This document shows positions 36,037 to 45,342 of a DNA stretch of 64,000 nucleotides, one piece after another. Every line of letters starts with the position of its first letter. The stretch's first letter is position 1. The notes beneath the pieces were generated by a model, which was not told the origin of the DNA, searched no databases, and was given only the letters and a program-made list of their open reading frames with translations. The stretch is from Bacteroidota bacterium (GTDB taxonomy: Bacteria; Bacteroidota; Bacteroidia; Flavobacteriales_D; Crocinitomicaceae). Position numbers and translations under genes: made by a program. The stretch is from the NCBI GenBank assembly GCA_016192075.1, contig JACPUU010000001.1, forward strand, positions 434,001-498,000, written 5' to 3'.

Positions 36037-37134
36037 ATGAAAAAAATTCTGATTGTTGTTGGCACACGGCCAAATTTCATAAAGGTTACGCAGTTCAGGA
36101 AACTGGCAGCTGCTTATCCTGAACTGGAAATAAAACTGGCACATACCGGCCAGCACTCTGAAAGAAACATGTCTACCGTGTTTTTTGAACAGTTTGATCT
36201 GGAACCTGATTTTTTCCTGAACATTGACGGTAAAACCCCTGTTTCACAAATGGGGCAGATTATGATTGCGCTTGAAAACCTGGTAAAAACAACCTTTTGC
36301 CCGGACCTCATTATTACTCCTGGTGATGTGAATTCAACCCTTGCAGTGGCAATTACAGCCAACAAACTGGGCATTAAACTGGCTCACCTGGAATCAGGCC
36401 TCCGCTCTAACGACCGGCAAATGCCTGAAGAAATAAACCGGTTGCTGACAGATGAAATTTCTGATTATTATTTTGTGACCGAGCAAAGCGGAACAGCCAA
36501 TTTAAAAACCGAAAACAAAAAAGGAACAACCTATTTTGTGGGCAATACCATGATTGATACCATGGTTGCATTTGATTCAAAAATTGATCAGAGTGATGTT
36601 CTGAATAAACTGGGACTTCATTCAAAATTTGTGCTTATTACCATGCACCGGCCTGCTACTGTAGATAACCGTGAAGGACTTGTTAAGCTCTCACACCTGC
36701 TGCAATCTATCTGTAAAAAGTACCAGGTGGTATTTCCTGTTCATCCAAGAACATTGGCTAAACTGAAAGAGTTTAACCTTTCTGAGAATTTAATGAACCT
36801 GGAAGGATTAATTTTTACCGAGCCCATGGGGTATTTTGAATTTCAGAAACTGATTAAATGCTGTTCATTTGTTATTACTGACAGCGGTGGTATACAGGAA
36901 GAAACCACGTTCAGAAAAGTGCCGTGCCTCACACTTCGGAATAGCACAGAACGGCCTGTTACAGTAAGTTTGGGAACCAATACGCTGGTACCGTTTGATA
37001 TTGCTGAAATAGAACGGTTGATAAAAGATATCGAACTTGGAACCTATAAATCAGGTGTAATTCCTGAAATGTGGGATGGTAATTCCACGGCCCGGATTCT
37101 TGCTCATTGTGTTCAGATTTTGTCCCAGCCCTAG
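36037..37134 (+). CDS. wecB: UDP-N-acetylglucosamine 2-epimerase (non-hydrolysing type)
   Basis: 365 residues from the ATG at 36037, which begins the conserved MKKILIVVGTRPNFIKVTQF. Other signatures are LAHTGQHSERNMSTVFFEQF, ITPGDVNSTLA, HLESGLRSNDRQMPEEINR, and the substrate loop ITDSGGIQEE followed by LRNSTERPVT. The enzyme makes UDP-N-acetylmannosamine from UDP-GlcNAc for surface glycans. The open frame extends to 35968, but the leader has no conservation features, so I discount it. No dehydrogenase (WecC) is nearby, so ManNAc itself or a further derivative may be the product. Confidence 0.93.
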   Translation: MKKILIVVGTRPNFIKVTQFRKLAAAYPELEIKLAHTGQHSERNMSTVFFEQFDLEPDFFLNIDGKTPVSQMGQIMIALENLVKTTFCPDLIITPGDVNSTLAVAITANKLGIKLAHLESGLRSNDRQMPEEINRLLTDEISDYYFVTEQSGTANLKTENKKGTTYFVGNTMIDTMVAFDSKIDQSDVLNKLGLHSKFVLITMHRPATVDNREGLVKLSHLLQSICKKYQVVFPVHPRTLAKLKEFNLSENLMNLEGLIFTEPMGYFEFQKLIKCCSFVITDSGGIQEETTFRKVPCLTLRNSTERPVTVSLGTNTLVPFDIAEIERLIKDIELGTYKSGVIPEMWDGNSTARILAHCVQILSQP

Positions 37135-37139
37135 AAAAG

Positions 37140-38330
37140 GTGAGAATAGCCATTGTTTCATATTTTTTTCATCCGGTTTTAAATCCCAGGTCGTTCAGGG
37201 CATTTGAATTGGGTAAAGAACTGGCCCGACGCGGACACCACGTTGTTTTTTTTGTACCAGACACCGGCGTTGATTATACGGCACTTGAAAAAACGAATAA
37301 TTTTAAAGTCAATACCGTTGAACCGGGTTTTTATTTAAATAAAAAAAACCGCAACCCTGTTCAGCAGCAGCAACCGGTTCAAACGCAACCAGAAACTGTT
37401 GCTGCACGACCGGGATTGGTAAAAAAACTAAAAGCTAAAATTATCCGTTGGTTTTATCCGGGCGGGTTTAATTTTGAATTTGCGTATACCTGTTCAAAGG
37501 TGCTCAAAAAGCAAAGTCAGCCATTTGATCTGGTAATTTCAGTGGGGCTGCCGATATGTGCACACCTGGCTGTTTCAAAAGCGCGCAGAAGAAATAAACA
37601 GTTCAGTCGCTGCTGCATTGCAGATTATGGTGACCCGTATTCGTTCAGCAAAATAATAAATCCGCCTTATTTTCACCGCTGGCTTGAAAGGCGCATGTTA
37701 AAACAGTTTGATTTTATACTTACACCAACCAGTAAAGGTGTTCATGCATTCCGCTATTTTAAACCAGACGAAAAAATCAAAGTCATTCCCCAGGGATTTG
37801 ACTTTACGCAAATTAAACGGGCAGACACCGTTGTGATTGACAAAAGCAAACCGGTGCATTTCGTTTTTTCCGGTAATTTTTACAAAGAGGCCCGCAATCC
37901 AAAAGAACTTTTTGAGTTTCTGACGTCAACCAACCGCGACTATTGCTTTACCTTGTTTATTAATACCGGCGACAGTGAAAACCGTGAAATCATTGCGCCA
38001 TATCTTGATAAGATGGGGGCAAGGCTGGTGGTAAAACCTTTTGTTGAACGGCTTGAATGCATTTATGAAATGAGCAAAGCAGATTTTCTGGTAAATATTT
38101 CCAATACGCATGATGAGCATACCCCAAGCAAACTGATTGATTATAAATTAACCGGCCGGCCAATATTTTCGTATGTACCCGGAAAGTTTGATCCACAGGT
38201 AATGGCTGCGTTTATGGATAAAAACTACGTACATGACCTGGCTCCTGAAATTAACCTGGAGCCTTTTGATATTCGTAACGTCGTTGATGGAATTATGAAA
38301 TTGACAACCGGCTCAAAAGTCACTGAATAG
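37140..38330 (+). CDS. Glycosyltransferase, GT4-like
   Basis: About 396 residues from a GTG at 37140, six bases after the wecB stop, giving (M)RIAIVSYFFHPVLNPRSFRAFELGKELARRGHHV, a normal GT-B opening. The ATG at 37107 lies inside wecB and is less likely. The C-terminal half has VHFVFSGNFYKEARNPKELFEFL and FLVNISNTHDEHTPSKLIDYKLTGRPIF, a GT4-like donor site with the S-K-L variant motif. A Gln/Pro-rich stretch near residues 80-100 (QQQQPVQTQP) is a linker. Specificity unknown. Confidence 0.82.
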   Translation: MRIAIVSYFFHPVLNPRSFRAFELGKELARRGHHVVFFVPDTGVDYTALEKTNNFKVNTVEPGFYLNKKNRNPVQQQQPVQTQPETVAARPGLVKKLKAKIIRWFYPGGFNFEFAYTCSKVLKKQSQPFDLVISVGLPICAHLAVSKARRRNKQFSRCCIADYGDPYSFSKIINPPYFHRWLERRMLKQFDFILTPTSKGVHAFRYFKPDEKIKVIPQGFDFTQIKRADTVVIDKSKPVHFVFSGNFYKEARNPKELFEFLTSTNRDYCFTLFINTGDSENREIIAPYLDKMGARLVVKPFVERLECIYEMSKADFLVNISNTHDEHTPSKLIDYKLTGRPIFSYVPGKFDPQVMAAFMDKNYVHDLAPEINLEPFDIRNVVDGIMKLTTGSKVTE

Positions 38331-38331
38331 T

Positions 38332-39516
38332 ATGAAGCGTATACTTCTGATAGCCTCTGAAACAAATTTTTCGTTTGAAAATCCAAATTCAGCCGTGGCC
38401 AATTATTTGCTTACGCTCAAACGTTCAATGGAACAGAACGGATACCGGGTTGATACGTTTCCGGCCATAAAAGAAGGGGGTGACAGGGTAGTAAGTACTG
38501 CGCAACGCAGTGGCATTTCAGGCAAGTTAAAAAAGACCGTTAAGGCACTTTTTCCACGACTTTATTACGGTTTGGTGCTGCGGCAAAAAATTAAATCGCT
38601 TTCAGCCGTATCTGAATTCATCATTTCCAATTATCAGAAACCTGATTTGATTGTTGAGTTTTTAAGTATCGGATCTGAACTCAGTGTGCGCCTGAAAAAT
38701 CACTATAAAATTCCTTCTGTACTGATTTACGATGCCCCGCTGCTGGATCAGTTTTGTGAGGTGCATGCCTGCAATCCGTTTTTTTCACAACCGGTTAATA
38801 CGCTTGAAAAAAAAATGGTAGAACATGCGGATGCGCTTATTTGCTATTCGGCCAGCGTTCAAAGCTACCTGCAAAAACAATTTCAGGTAAAAGCTGCTGT
38901 TTCTGTTTTGCCTTGCATTACCTGGAAAGAAGAGATTCCTGAAAACCAGAACAAAGAACAGGTGATTGGTTTTATTGGTTCATTTCTGAAATGGCATCGG
39001 GTTGATTTGCTGGTAAAAGCATTTGAAAAAATTGCGGCAGAATTCACAGGTGCCCGGCTGGTACTTTTGGGGTATGGGCAGGAATGGGAAAAGGTTAAAC
39101 AAGGTGTTGATAAAAGTGAGTTCCGGTCCAGAATTGAAATGCCGGGTTTTGTGAATGAAGAACAGCTTACGCGGTATAAACACGAATTTATGATTGGCGT
39201 AATGCCGGGTTCAAACTGGTACGGAAGTCCGCTTAAACTTTTTGAGTATGCGCAATCTTCTATTGCCATTATCGCTCCTGAAACACCGGTAGTATCTGAT
39301 TTGTTCAGCACAGATGAGGTTTTGTTTATTGATAAAACCAATGCGCTGGAAAGTCTGACTTCCAATCTGCGGCTTTTGTTGCGTGATGACGATTTGAGAA
39401 TCGGGCAAACCCGCAAATCCTTTGCAAAAATGCAGGGAATCTACTCCAGGTCAGAACAATTGAATAAATTTAATGAAATTATTGCCGAAACATTAGCAGA
39501 TGGATCTTACAACTAA
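38332..39516 (+). CDS. Glycosyltransferase family 4
   Basis: 394 residues. The donor-binding half contains VIGFIGSFLKWHRVDLLVKAF, RLVLLGYGQEWEKVKQ and GVMPGSNWYGSPLKLFEYAQSSIAIIAP, typical of GT4. Starts one base after the previous gene's stop and overlaps the dehydratase that follows by 17 bases, so it belongs to a tightly packed operon segment running to 42051. Donor and acceptor unknown. Confidence 0.87.
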   Translation: MKRILLIASETNFSFENPNSAVANYLLTLKRSMEQNGYRVDTFPAIKEGGDRVVSTAQRSGISGKLKKTVKALFPRLYYGLVLRQKIKSLSAVSEFIISNYQKPDLIVEFLSIGSELSVRLKNHYKIPSVLIYDAPLLDQFCEVHACNPFFSQPVNTLEKKMVEHADALICYSASVQSYLQKQFQVKAAVSVLPCITWKEEIPENQNKEQVIGFIGSFLKWHRVDLLVKAFEKIAAEFTGARLVLLGYGQEWEKVKQGVDKSEFRSRIEMPGFVNEEQLTRYKHEFMIGVMPGSNWYGSPLKLFEYAQSSIAIIAPETPVVSDLFSTDEVLFIDKTNALESLTSNLRLLLRDDDLRIGQTRKSFAKMQGIYSRSEQLNKFNEIIAETLADGSYN

Positions 39517-40492
39517 AAATATACTGGTTACCGGTGCAGATGGATTTATTGGTTCACACCTGGTCGAAAAATTACTGGCCGGCGGCGCAAAGGTAAAAGC
39601 ACTGAGTTATTACAATTCATTTAACAACTGGGGGTGGCTGGAGCAAATTCCGGCACACCCAAATTTAACGGTGGTTTCTGGTGATATTCGTGATCCGCAT
39701 TTTTGCAAAGAGATAACCAAAAACACAGATGTTATTTTTCACCTGGCCGCCTTAATTGCCATTCCGTATTCGTACGTAGCGCCTGACAGTTATGTGGATA
39801 CAAACGTCAGGGGAACTTTAAATATTTGCCAGGCGGCAAAAGAAAATGGGGTAAAGCGGGTTATTCACACATCAACCTCTGAAGTTTATGGAACAGCCCA
39901 GTATGTTCCCATTGATGAAAAACACCCGTTACAACCGCAGTCACCTTACAGTGCCAGTAAAATTGGGGCAGATGCAATGGCCATGAGTTTTTACCTGAGT
40001 TTTGAATTGCCGGTGATTATTGCGCGCCCTTTTAATACCTATGGTCCGCGCCAGTCTGCCCGGGCTATTATTCCAACCATTATTTCGCAGATTGCATCCG
40101 GCAAAAAAGAAATTGAAGTAGGTGATATAACACCCACCCGTGATTTTAATTACGTAGAAGATACCTGTGACGGATTTATAGCACTGGCCTGTTGTGATGA
40201 GGCCATTGGTAAAACAGTCAACATTTCTTCCAACTTTGAAATTTCTGTTCAGGATACCTTTGAATTGATCAAAAAAGGGATGAATTCTGATGTCAGGTTT
40301 GTTCAGGATCCGGCACGAATCCGTCCAAAAAATTCAGAAGTTTTCAGACTGTGGGGTGACAACACGCTGATCAAAAATCTGACCGGGTTTAAACCTGCGC
40401 ATTCCATGGAAAAAGGGTTGAAAAAAACCATTGACTGGTTCCTTGATCCTGAAAATCTGAAGCACTATAAAACCACTATCTACAATGTCTGA
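39500..40492 (+). CDS. legB: LegB-like NDP-sugar 4,6-dehydratase (SDR family)
   Basis: 330 residues. N-terminal NAD site VTGADGFIGSHLVEKLL, then SYYNSFNNWGWLEQI, HLAALIAIPYSYVAP, TSTSEVYGTAQYVPI, the catalytic YSASK, and RPFNTYGPRQSARAIIPTII. These stretches match what I know of LegB, which dehydrates a nucleotide-activated GlcNAc in the legionaminic acid pathway. The partner genes legC, legG/H and legI are not in the window, so the product may instead be a 6-deoxy sugar made with the nucleotidyltransferase and reductase that follow. Overlaps both neighbours. Confidence 0.87.
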   Translation: MDLTTKNILVTGADGFIGSHLVEKLLAGGAKVKALSYYNSFNNWGWLEQIPAHPNLTVVSGDIRDPHFCKEITKNTDVIFHLAALIAIPYSYVAPDSYVDTNVRGTLNICQAAKENGVKRVIHTSTSEVYGTAQYVPIDEKHPLQPQSPYSASKIGADAMAMSFYLSFELPVIIARPFNTYGPRQSARAIIPTIISQIASGKKEIEVGDITPTRDFNYVEDTCDGFIALACCDEAIGKTVNISSNFEISVQDTFELIKKGMNSDVRFVQDPARIRPKNSEVFRLWGDNTLIKNLTGFKPAHSMEKGLKKTIDWFLDPENLKHYKTTIYNV

Positions 40493-41201
40493 CCGCAGAG
40501 CAATTATACTGGCCGGTGGTATGGGAACGCGTTTGCGCCCCTATACGGTTGTTTTACCAAAACCCCTGATGCCTGTTGGTGATTATCCCATTCTGGAAGT
40601 CATTATCCGGCAGCTTGCCCATTTTGGTTTCAATCACATTACACTCACCGTTAATCATCAGGCTGATCTGATCAGGTCTTTTTTTGGTGACGGTTCTAAG
40701 TGGAATATAAAAATTGATTATTCACTTGAAGACAAACCGCTCAGCACCATGGGGCCGCTTACGCTGATAAAAGACCTGCCTGAGAATTTTCTGGTAATGA
40801 ACGGAGATATTCTGACAGATCTTGATTTTGGGCAGTTTTATCAGCAGCACGTTTCTGAAAAAGCACTTTTTACAATCTCTTCGGCTATTCGTGAACAGGT
40901 TAATTTATATGGTGTGCTGGAAAAAGATGCACAGGGAAACCTGACCCGGTTTTTGGAAAAACCCAAACACACTTTTCTGGTAAGTATGGGGGTTTACATG
41001 CTCAGCCGTGAGGTGCTGCAATACATTCCGCAGAACGTTAGTTACGGGTTTGATCAGTTGATGCTTCAGTTTCTTGAAAAGAAAAAAAACGTTGCAGTTA
41101 AACCGTTCAGCGGTTATTGGCTGGATATTGGACGCCCTGACGATTACATGCAGGCAATTGAAGAGTTTGAGCAAATGAAATCTGCTTTTTTGCATGAGTA
41201 A
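40485..41201 (+). CDS. Sugar-1-phosphate nucleotidyltransferase
   Basis: 238 residues. The pyrophosphorylase signature LAGGMGTRLRPYT and PKPLMPVGDYPILEVII opens the protein; MNGDILTDLDF (metal/nucleotide) and FLEKPKHTFLVSMGVYML follow, with a GYWLDIGRPDDYMQAIEEF end. The family makes NDP-sugars; the sequence looks closest to mannose-1-phosphate guanylyltransferase-like and PtmE-like enzymes. It lies between a 4,6-dehydratase and a 4-reductase, with overlaps of 8 bases on both sides, so the three probably make one activated sugar in sequence. Confidence 0.9.
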   Translation: MSDRRAIILAGGMGTRLRPYTVVLPKPLMPVGDYPILEVIIRQLAHFGFNHITLTVNHQADLIRSFFGDGSKWNIKIDYSLEDKPLSTMGPLTLIKDLPENFLVMNGDILTDLDFGQFYQQHVSEKALFTISSAIREQVNLYGVLEKDAQGNLTRFLEKPKHTFLVSMGVYMLSREVLQYIPQNVSYGFDQLMLQFLEKKKNVAVKPFSGYWLDIGRPDDYMQAIEEFEQMKSAFLHE

Positions 41202-42051
41202 TTCTAAAATACTGATCATCGGTGCAACGGGTTTTATAGGCAAAAAACTGGTTGATAAAATGGCGGTTGATTTACCGCAGCATCAACTGGTTTGCTGGTC
41301 AGGTGCCCACGATATTTCTTCAGCAGCTGTTATTGGAAAAATAGTGGCAGAAAAACCTGAAATAATTATCATGGCTGCCGGTAAATCATACGTGCCGGAA
41401 AGCTGGGTAAACCCCTGGGAGTTTTATCACATCAACACAACCGGTACCATCAACGTGGCTGAAGCGGCGCGTATCTGTAAAGCCCGAATTATTTTTCTAA
41501 GCACGTTTGTATACGGTGAGCCTTATCGTTTACCTATTAAAGAAACCAATGCTGTGCGCCCTTTTAATCCGTATGCCTCTTCCAAATTTGCAGCCGAGCA
41601 GATTCTGAAAGATTTTAGCCGGCATTTTGGTGTTGACGTAAATATTCTAAGGGTATTTAATGTCTATGGAAAAGGACAGCGCCCTGAATTTTTGATTCCA
41701 ACGCTTATTCAGCAATACCATACGTCGGATGTTATACGGGTAAAAGACCTGAATCCAAAAAGAGATTATGTTCATGTAGATGATCTGATCGATGCGTTGA
41801 TTGCTTCAACCCAACATTTTAATGGTTTTCAGGTATACAACGTGGCGGGTGGTGAATCGTTCAGTGTCAGTGATATTATACAGATCCTGTTTAAAGCAGG
41901 TGGACGTGAACTGCCCGTTGAGAGTGAGGGCGTGGTGCGTGCCAATGAAGTGAATGATACCGTGGCTGATATTTCAAAAATAAAAAAAGACCTCAACTGG
42001 TCTCCTAAAATCAAATTTGAACAGGGCATTGCCGGCCTGTTGGCGGAATAA
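41194..42051 (+). CDS. NAD(P)-dependent sugar epimerase/reductase (RMD-like SDR)
   Basis: 285 residues, extended SDR. Gly-rich motif IIGATGFIGKKLVDKM, then LSTFVYGEPYRLPI, catalytic YASSKFAAEQ, and KRDYVHVDDLIDAL. It resembles GDP-4-keto-6-deoxymannose reductases in size and motifs, so reduction of the dehydratase product at C4 is the likely step. Last gene of the glycan locus; a strong terminator follows 4 bases after the stop. Confidence 0.87.
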   Translation: MSNSKILIIGATGFIGKKLVDKMAVDLPQHQLVCWSGAHDISSAAVIGKIVAEKPEIIIMAAGKSYVPESWVNPWEFYHINTTGTINVAEAARICKARIIFLSTFVYGEPYRLPIKETNAVRPFNPYASSKFAAEQILKDFSRHFGVDVNILRVFNVYGKGQRPEFLIPTLIQQYHTSDVIRVKDLNPKRDYVHVDDLIDALIASTQHFNGFQVYNVAGGESFSVSDIIQILFKAGGRELPVESEGVVRANEVNDTVADISKIKKDLNWSPKIKFEQGIAGLLAE

Positions 42052-42054
42052 AAA

Positions 42055-42081
42055 AAAACACCGGATTTTTTCCGGTGTTTT
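42055..42081. terminator. Strong bidirectional intrinsic terminator
   Basis: An 11-bp perfect stem (AAAACACCGGA / TCCGGTGTTTT) with a T5 loop. The A-run on one side and T-run on the other serve as the U-tract on either strand. It separates the end of the rightward glycan locus from the leftward DUF6089-like gene. Confidence 0.9.
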
Positions 42082-42098
42082 CCTGTATCTTTTAAAAT

Positions 42099-43025
42099 CT
42101 AGAATTTTGCTTTTGTACCACCCCATTTGCGGTGACGGCCATACATCCAGGAATAGTTTGAACGGTAAAAACCGCTGCGTGTACGAATCAGGAAACTATA
42201 CGAAACGGTCATAAACATATAGTTGTCACGGTCAGTAGGATCTCCCCGTATGTTCCCCGGGTTGCCATAGTTTTGCGGCCCCGGTATACCCGGTTGTTCT
42301 ATGTATTGGTTAGCCAGAACAGCGGCCATTGGATCACTTGCCATATCTGACGGGGCTACATACACGTCATGCACATCATCTAAATAATCTGTGAAAACCC
42401 AGCTCCATTGAAACTCAAATCCAAAGCGGTGCTGACGTTTGTAGGTAAAAAAGAAACCACCTCCAAAAGGCACGGTAACGACCAGCGGTGAGTAACGAAC
42501 ACCTTCTGTCATCAGCGGACGCAGTTTGTAATATTCTTTTGGATCACCACCAACCAGGTACGCTTTAGGGTTGTGATAAACGGCACCAATACCGGCAAAG
42601 AAATAGGTTTGATAATCTACCCGGTAGCGTCCGCGGTAACCAACATCAGACAGTGAAAGAATTTGCGGATATACTTCAAGTTTTGCACTCACCTCAAAAA
42701 TATCATTTCTGAAATTCAGGTTACGTCCTTTACGGGTTCGCCATTCTGATTCATTGTCCTCTCCGCGCAAACGACCATAGGTAATTCCGCCCTGGAGAGC
42801 ATATAAAGGGTGAAAACGCCAGTTGATAAAAGGGCCGGTAGCCCAGCGCGTATCTTTCAACTCCATGTTGTAAACAAAGTTTCTGGAAACTCCGCCGCCG
42901 CCAATATCACCTAAATAATTGGTGACACCGCCTCTCCAGCCAAATCCCAGGTTGTACCGTTGTGCAATACCTGTCTGGAGTGCCACGGCAAGAATGAGAA
43001 ACAGAATTAAACGCTTCATCTTCAT
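42099..43025 (-). CDS. DUF6089/PorG-like outer-membrane beta-barrel protein
   Basis: About 308 residues from the ATG at 43025 (MKMKRLILFLILAVALQTGIAQ, a signal peptide); an ATG two codons later is equally possible. The mature part opens with NLGFGWRGGVTNYLGDIGGGG and shows GRLRGEDNESEWRTRKGRNLNFRNDIFE, a region typical of DUF6089 proteins, then alternating strands ending in FYRSNYSWMYGRHRKWGG. The T9SS component PorG belongs to a related group, so a link to type IX secretion is possible but I cannot separate PorG from its paralogues by reading. Convergent with the glycan locus. Confidence 0.75.
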   Translation of the reverse strand: MKMKRLILFLILAVALQTGIAQRYNLGFGWRGGVTNYLGDIGGGGVSRNFVYNMELKDTRWATGPFINWRFHPLYALQGGITYGRLRGEDNESEWRTRKGRNLNFRNDIFEVSAKLEVYPQILSLSDVGYRGRYRVDYQTYFFAGIGAVYHNPKAYLVGGDPKEYYKLRPLMTEGVRYSPLVVTVPFGGGFFFTYKRQHRFGFEFQWSWVFTDYLDDVHDVYVAPSDMASDPMAAVLANQYIEQPGIPGPQNYGNPGNIRGDPTDRDNYMFMTVSYSFLIRTRSGFYRSNYSWMYGRHRKWGGTKAKF

Positions 43026-43147
43026 CAATTTCTTTAGTAAAGTAGTTTTCGCTATATAAACCACTAAAGTAAGAAAAAAATCTCAAACCCCGGCCAAACT
43101 ATCCCAACGCCAATTTATTCTTACCTTAGGCAATTATTAAAATTGGC

Positions 43148-44107
43148 ATGATCAGCAACCGAATTACGCATCTTTTTAAAACCCGCTATCCCCTTGTCCA
43201 GGCTGGAATGATCTGGTGTTCAGGCTATAAATTAGCCGCTGCCGTAAGCAATGCCGGCGGACTCGGAATTATAGGTTCAGGGTCCATGTATCCGGATATT
43301 CTTGAAGAGCACCTGGTTAAGTGTAAAAAGGCTACCAATAAACCTTTTGCGGTTAATTTACCCATGATTTATCCGGACATTGACAAACATGTTGAACTGA
43401 TACGCAAACATCAGGTTCCCATCGTATTTACATCGGCCGGTAATCCAAAAACCTGGACAGCGCAACTTAAAGCCGAAGGCATTACGGTGGTTCACGTGGT
43501 ATCGAGTTTAAAATTTGCCCTCAAAGCACAGGATGCCGGTGTTGATGCCATTGTAGCGGAAGGTTTTGAAGCCGGCGGACACAACGGGATTGATGAAACA
43601 ACCACGTTTACCCTTATACCCACCGTTAAAAAAGAAATTACAATTCCCCTGATTGCAGCCGGTGGTATTGCAACCGGGCGGGGAATGCTGGCTGCAATGG
43701 TACTGGGAGCTGACGGTGTGCAAATCGGAAGCCGGTTTGTGGCCTCGGTTGAATCATCGGCGCACAGCAACTTTAAAAATACCGTCATTCATACGCCCGA
43801 AGGCGGAACGCAGCTGACGCTGAAAGAACTGACCCCGGTGCGTTTGATAAAAAATGAATTTTATCAGAAAGTACAACATGCGTATGCTTCCGGCGCAAGC
43901 ATAGATGAACTCAAAAATTTATTAGGCCGGGGCCGTGCCAAAATGGGCATGTTTGAAGGAGACCTGAAAGAGGGTGAACTGGAAATAGGGCAGGTAGCTG
44001 CTATTATCCGTGAAATAAAACCGGCGGCTGAAATTGTAGCAGAAATTATGGCAGAATATCATGAAGCGCTCCGGTTAATGACTGCACCCCAAAACCAATT
44101 TGCATGA
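43148..44107 (+). CDS. FMN-dependent nitronate monooxygenase / FabK-like oxidoreductase
   Basis: 319 residues, TIM-barrel flavoprotein. Visible are the N-terminal YPLVQAGMIWCSGYKLAAAVSNAGGLGIIGSGS, the VAEGFEAGGHNGIDETTTFTLIP segment with the catalytic-type His, and LIAAGGIATGRGMLAAMVLGADGVQIGSRFVAS for phosphate binding. Members oxidise alkyl nitronates or act as FabK enoyl-ACP reductases; the sequence alone does not decide. The stop overlaps the start of the M16 peptidase by 4 bases. Confidence 0.9.
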   Translation: MISNRITHLFKTRYPLVQAGMIWCSGYKLAAAVSNAGGLGIIGSGSMYPDILEEHLVKCKKATNKPFAVNLPMIYPDIDKHVELIRKHQVPIVFTSAGNPKTWTAQLKAEGITVVHVVSSLKFALKAQDAGVDAIVAEGFEAGGHNGIDETTTFTLIPTVKKEITIPLIAAGGIATGRGMLAAMVLGADGVQIGSRFVASVESSAHSNFKNTVIHTPEGGTQLTLKELTPVRLIKNEFYQKVQHAYASGASIDELKNLLGRGRAKMGMFEGDLKEGELEIGQVAAIIREIKPAAEIVAEIMAEYHEALRLMTAPQNQFA

Positions 44108-45342
44108 TTACATTTGAACGATTTACCTTGCCGAACGGCTTGCGTGTTTTATTCCATAAAGACGAAACCACACCGCTGGCTGTCGTTAACATTTTATACA
44201 ATGTGGGCGCCCGTGATGAGGTTGCTGAAAAAACCGGGTTCGCTCATTTGTTTGAGCACCTCATGTTTGGCGGATCAAAAAATATTGAAAGTTTTGACAA
44301 TCCGCTGCAGCTGGCCGGTGGTGAGTGCAATGCATTTACCAATAACGACATTACCAATTATTACGACATGCTGCCGGTTCAGAACCTTGAAACCGCATTT
44401 TGGCTTGAAAGTGACCGCATGCTTGAACTGGCTTTTACACCAAAAAGTCTGGAAGTACAGCGCAGCGTAGTTATTGAAGAATTTAAACAGCGGTATCTCA
44501 ATCAGCCATACGGTGATGTGTGGTTGCTGCTGCGGCCGCTTATTTATAAATCACATCCATACCAATGGGCTACCATTGGTAAAGAAATAGCCCACATTGA
44601 ACAGGCAACCATGGATGATGTAAAATCTTTTTTCTTCAGGTATTACAGTCCTGACAACGCGGTGCTGGTGGTTGGTGGCAACACATCACTGGAGCATGTG
44701 CGTGAACTTTCTGAAAAATGGTTTGGTGAAATACCGGCCCGGGGAATCAATAACCGGAATTTAAAACCGGAACCGCCGCAGCAGGAAGAACGTGAACTGC
44801 AGGTTGAGCGTGAGGTTTCGTCTGATGCCCTGTACATGGCTTTCAGAATGGGTAGCCGTATGAGTCCCGACCATTATACCGGTGACCTGGCATCTGATAT
44901 TTTGTCACGTGGAAAATCATCCCGGCTTTACCATGCACTCATTTCTGAAAAACAACTTTTTTCAACACTTTCAGCATACATTTCCGGTGGCTGGGAAGAT
45001 GGTTTATTTGTTGTTTCAGGAAACCTGAATCCGGGTGTTTCATTTGAAACTGCGCGAACAGAAATCTGGAAAGAACTTGAAAAAATAGCAACCGTTGCAA
45101 TTGAAGAAAAAGAACTGACCAAGGTTAAAAACAAATTTAAAACAGGCAAAGTTTTTTCAGAGCAAAGCCTGATGAACCGGGTTATGAATATTGCATTTTT
45201 TGAAATGATGGGTAAACCAGATGAGATTAATGATGAGCTCAAAAAATACGATGCCGTAACCGCGGATGACATTCAGCATTTTTGCAAACGCACGTTTGTA
45301 AAAACCAATTGTTCTACCTTACTGATAAAAGCAAAAAAATGA
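44104..45342 (+). CDS. M16 family zinc peptidase, catalytic member
   Basis: 412 residues. The inverted zinc motif H48-L-F-E51-H52 (GFAHLFEHLMFGG) is present, with the distal Glu in VVIEEFKQRYLNQPYGD. A second, inactive half follows (DALYMAFRMGSR through SRLYHALISEKQLF). M16 enzymes form a closed chamber and degrade peptides; many work as heterodimers of one active and one inactive subunit, which is just what the next gene provides. No signal peptide, so cytoplasmic. Confidence 0.94.
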   Translation: MITFERFTLPNGLRVLFHKDETTPLAVVNILYNVGARDEVAEKTGFAHLFEHLMFGGSKNIESFDNPLQLAGGECNAFTNNDITNYYDMLPVQNLETAFWLESDRMLELAFTPKSLEVQRSVVIEEFKQRYLNQPYGDVWLLLRPLIYKSHPYQWATIGKEIAHIEQATMDDVKSFFFRYYSPDNAVLVVGGNTSLEHVRELSEKWFGEIPARGINNRNLKPEPPQQEERELQVEREVSSDALYMAFRMGSRMSPDHYTGDLASDILSRGKSSRLYHALISEKQLFSTLSAYISGGWEDGLFVVSGNLNPGVSFETARTEIWKELEKIATVAIEEKELTKVKNKFKTGKVFSEQSLMNRVMNIAFFEMMGKPDEINDELKKYDAVTADDIQHFCKRTFVKTNCSTLLIKAKK

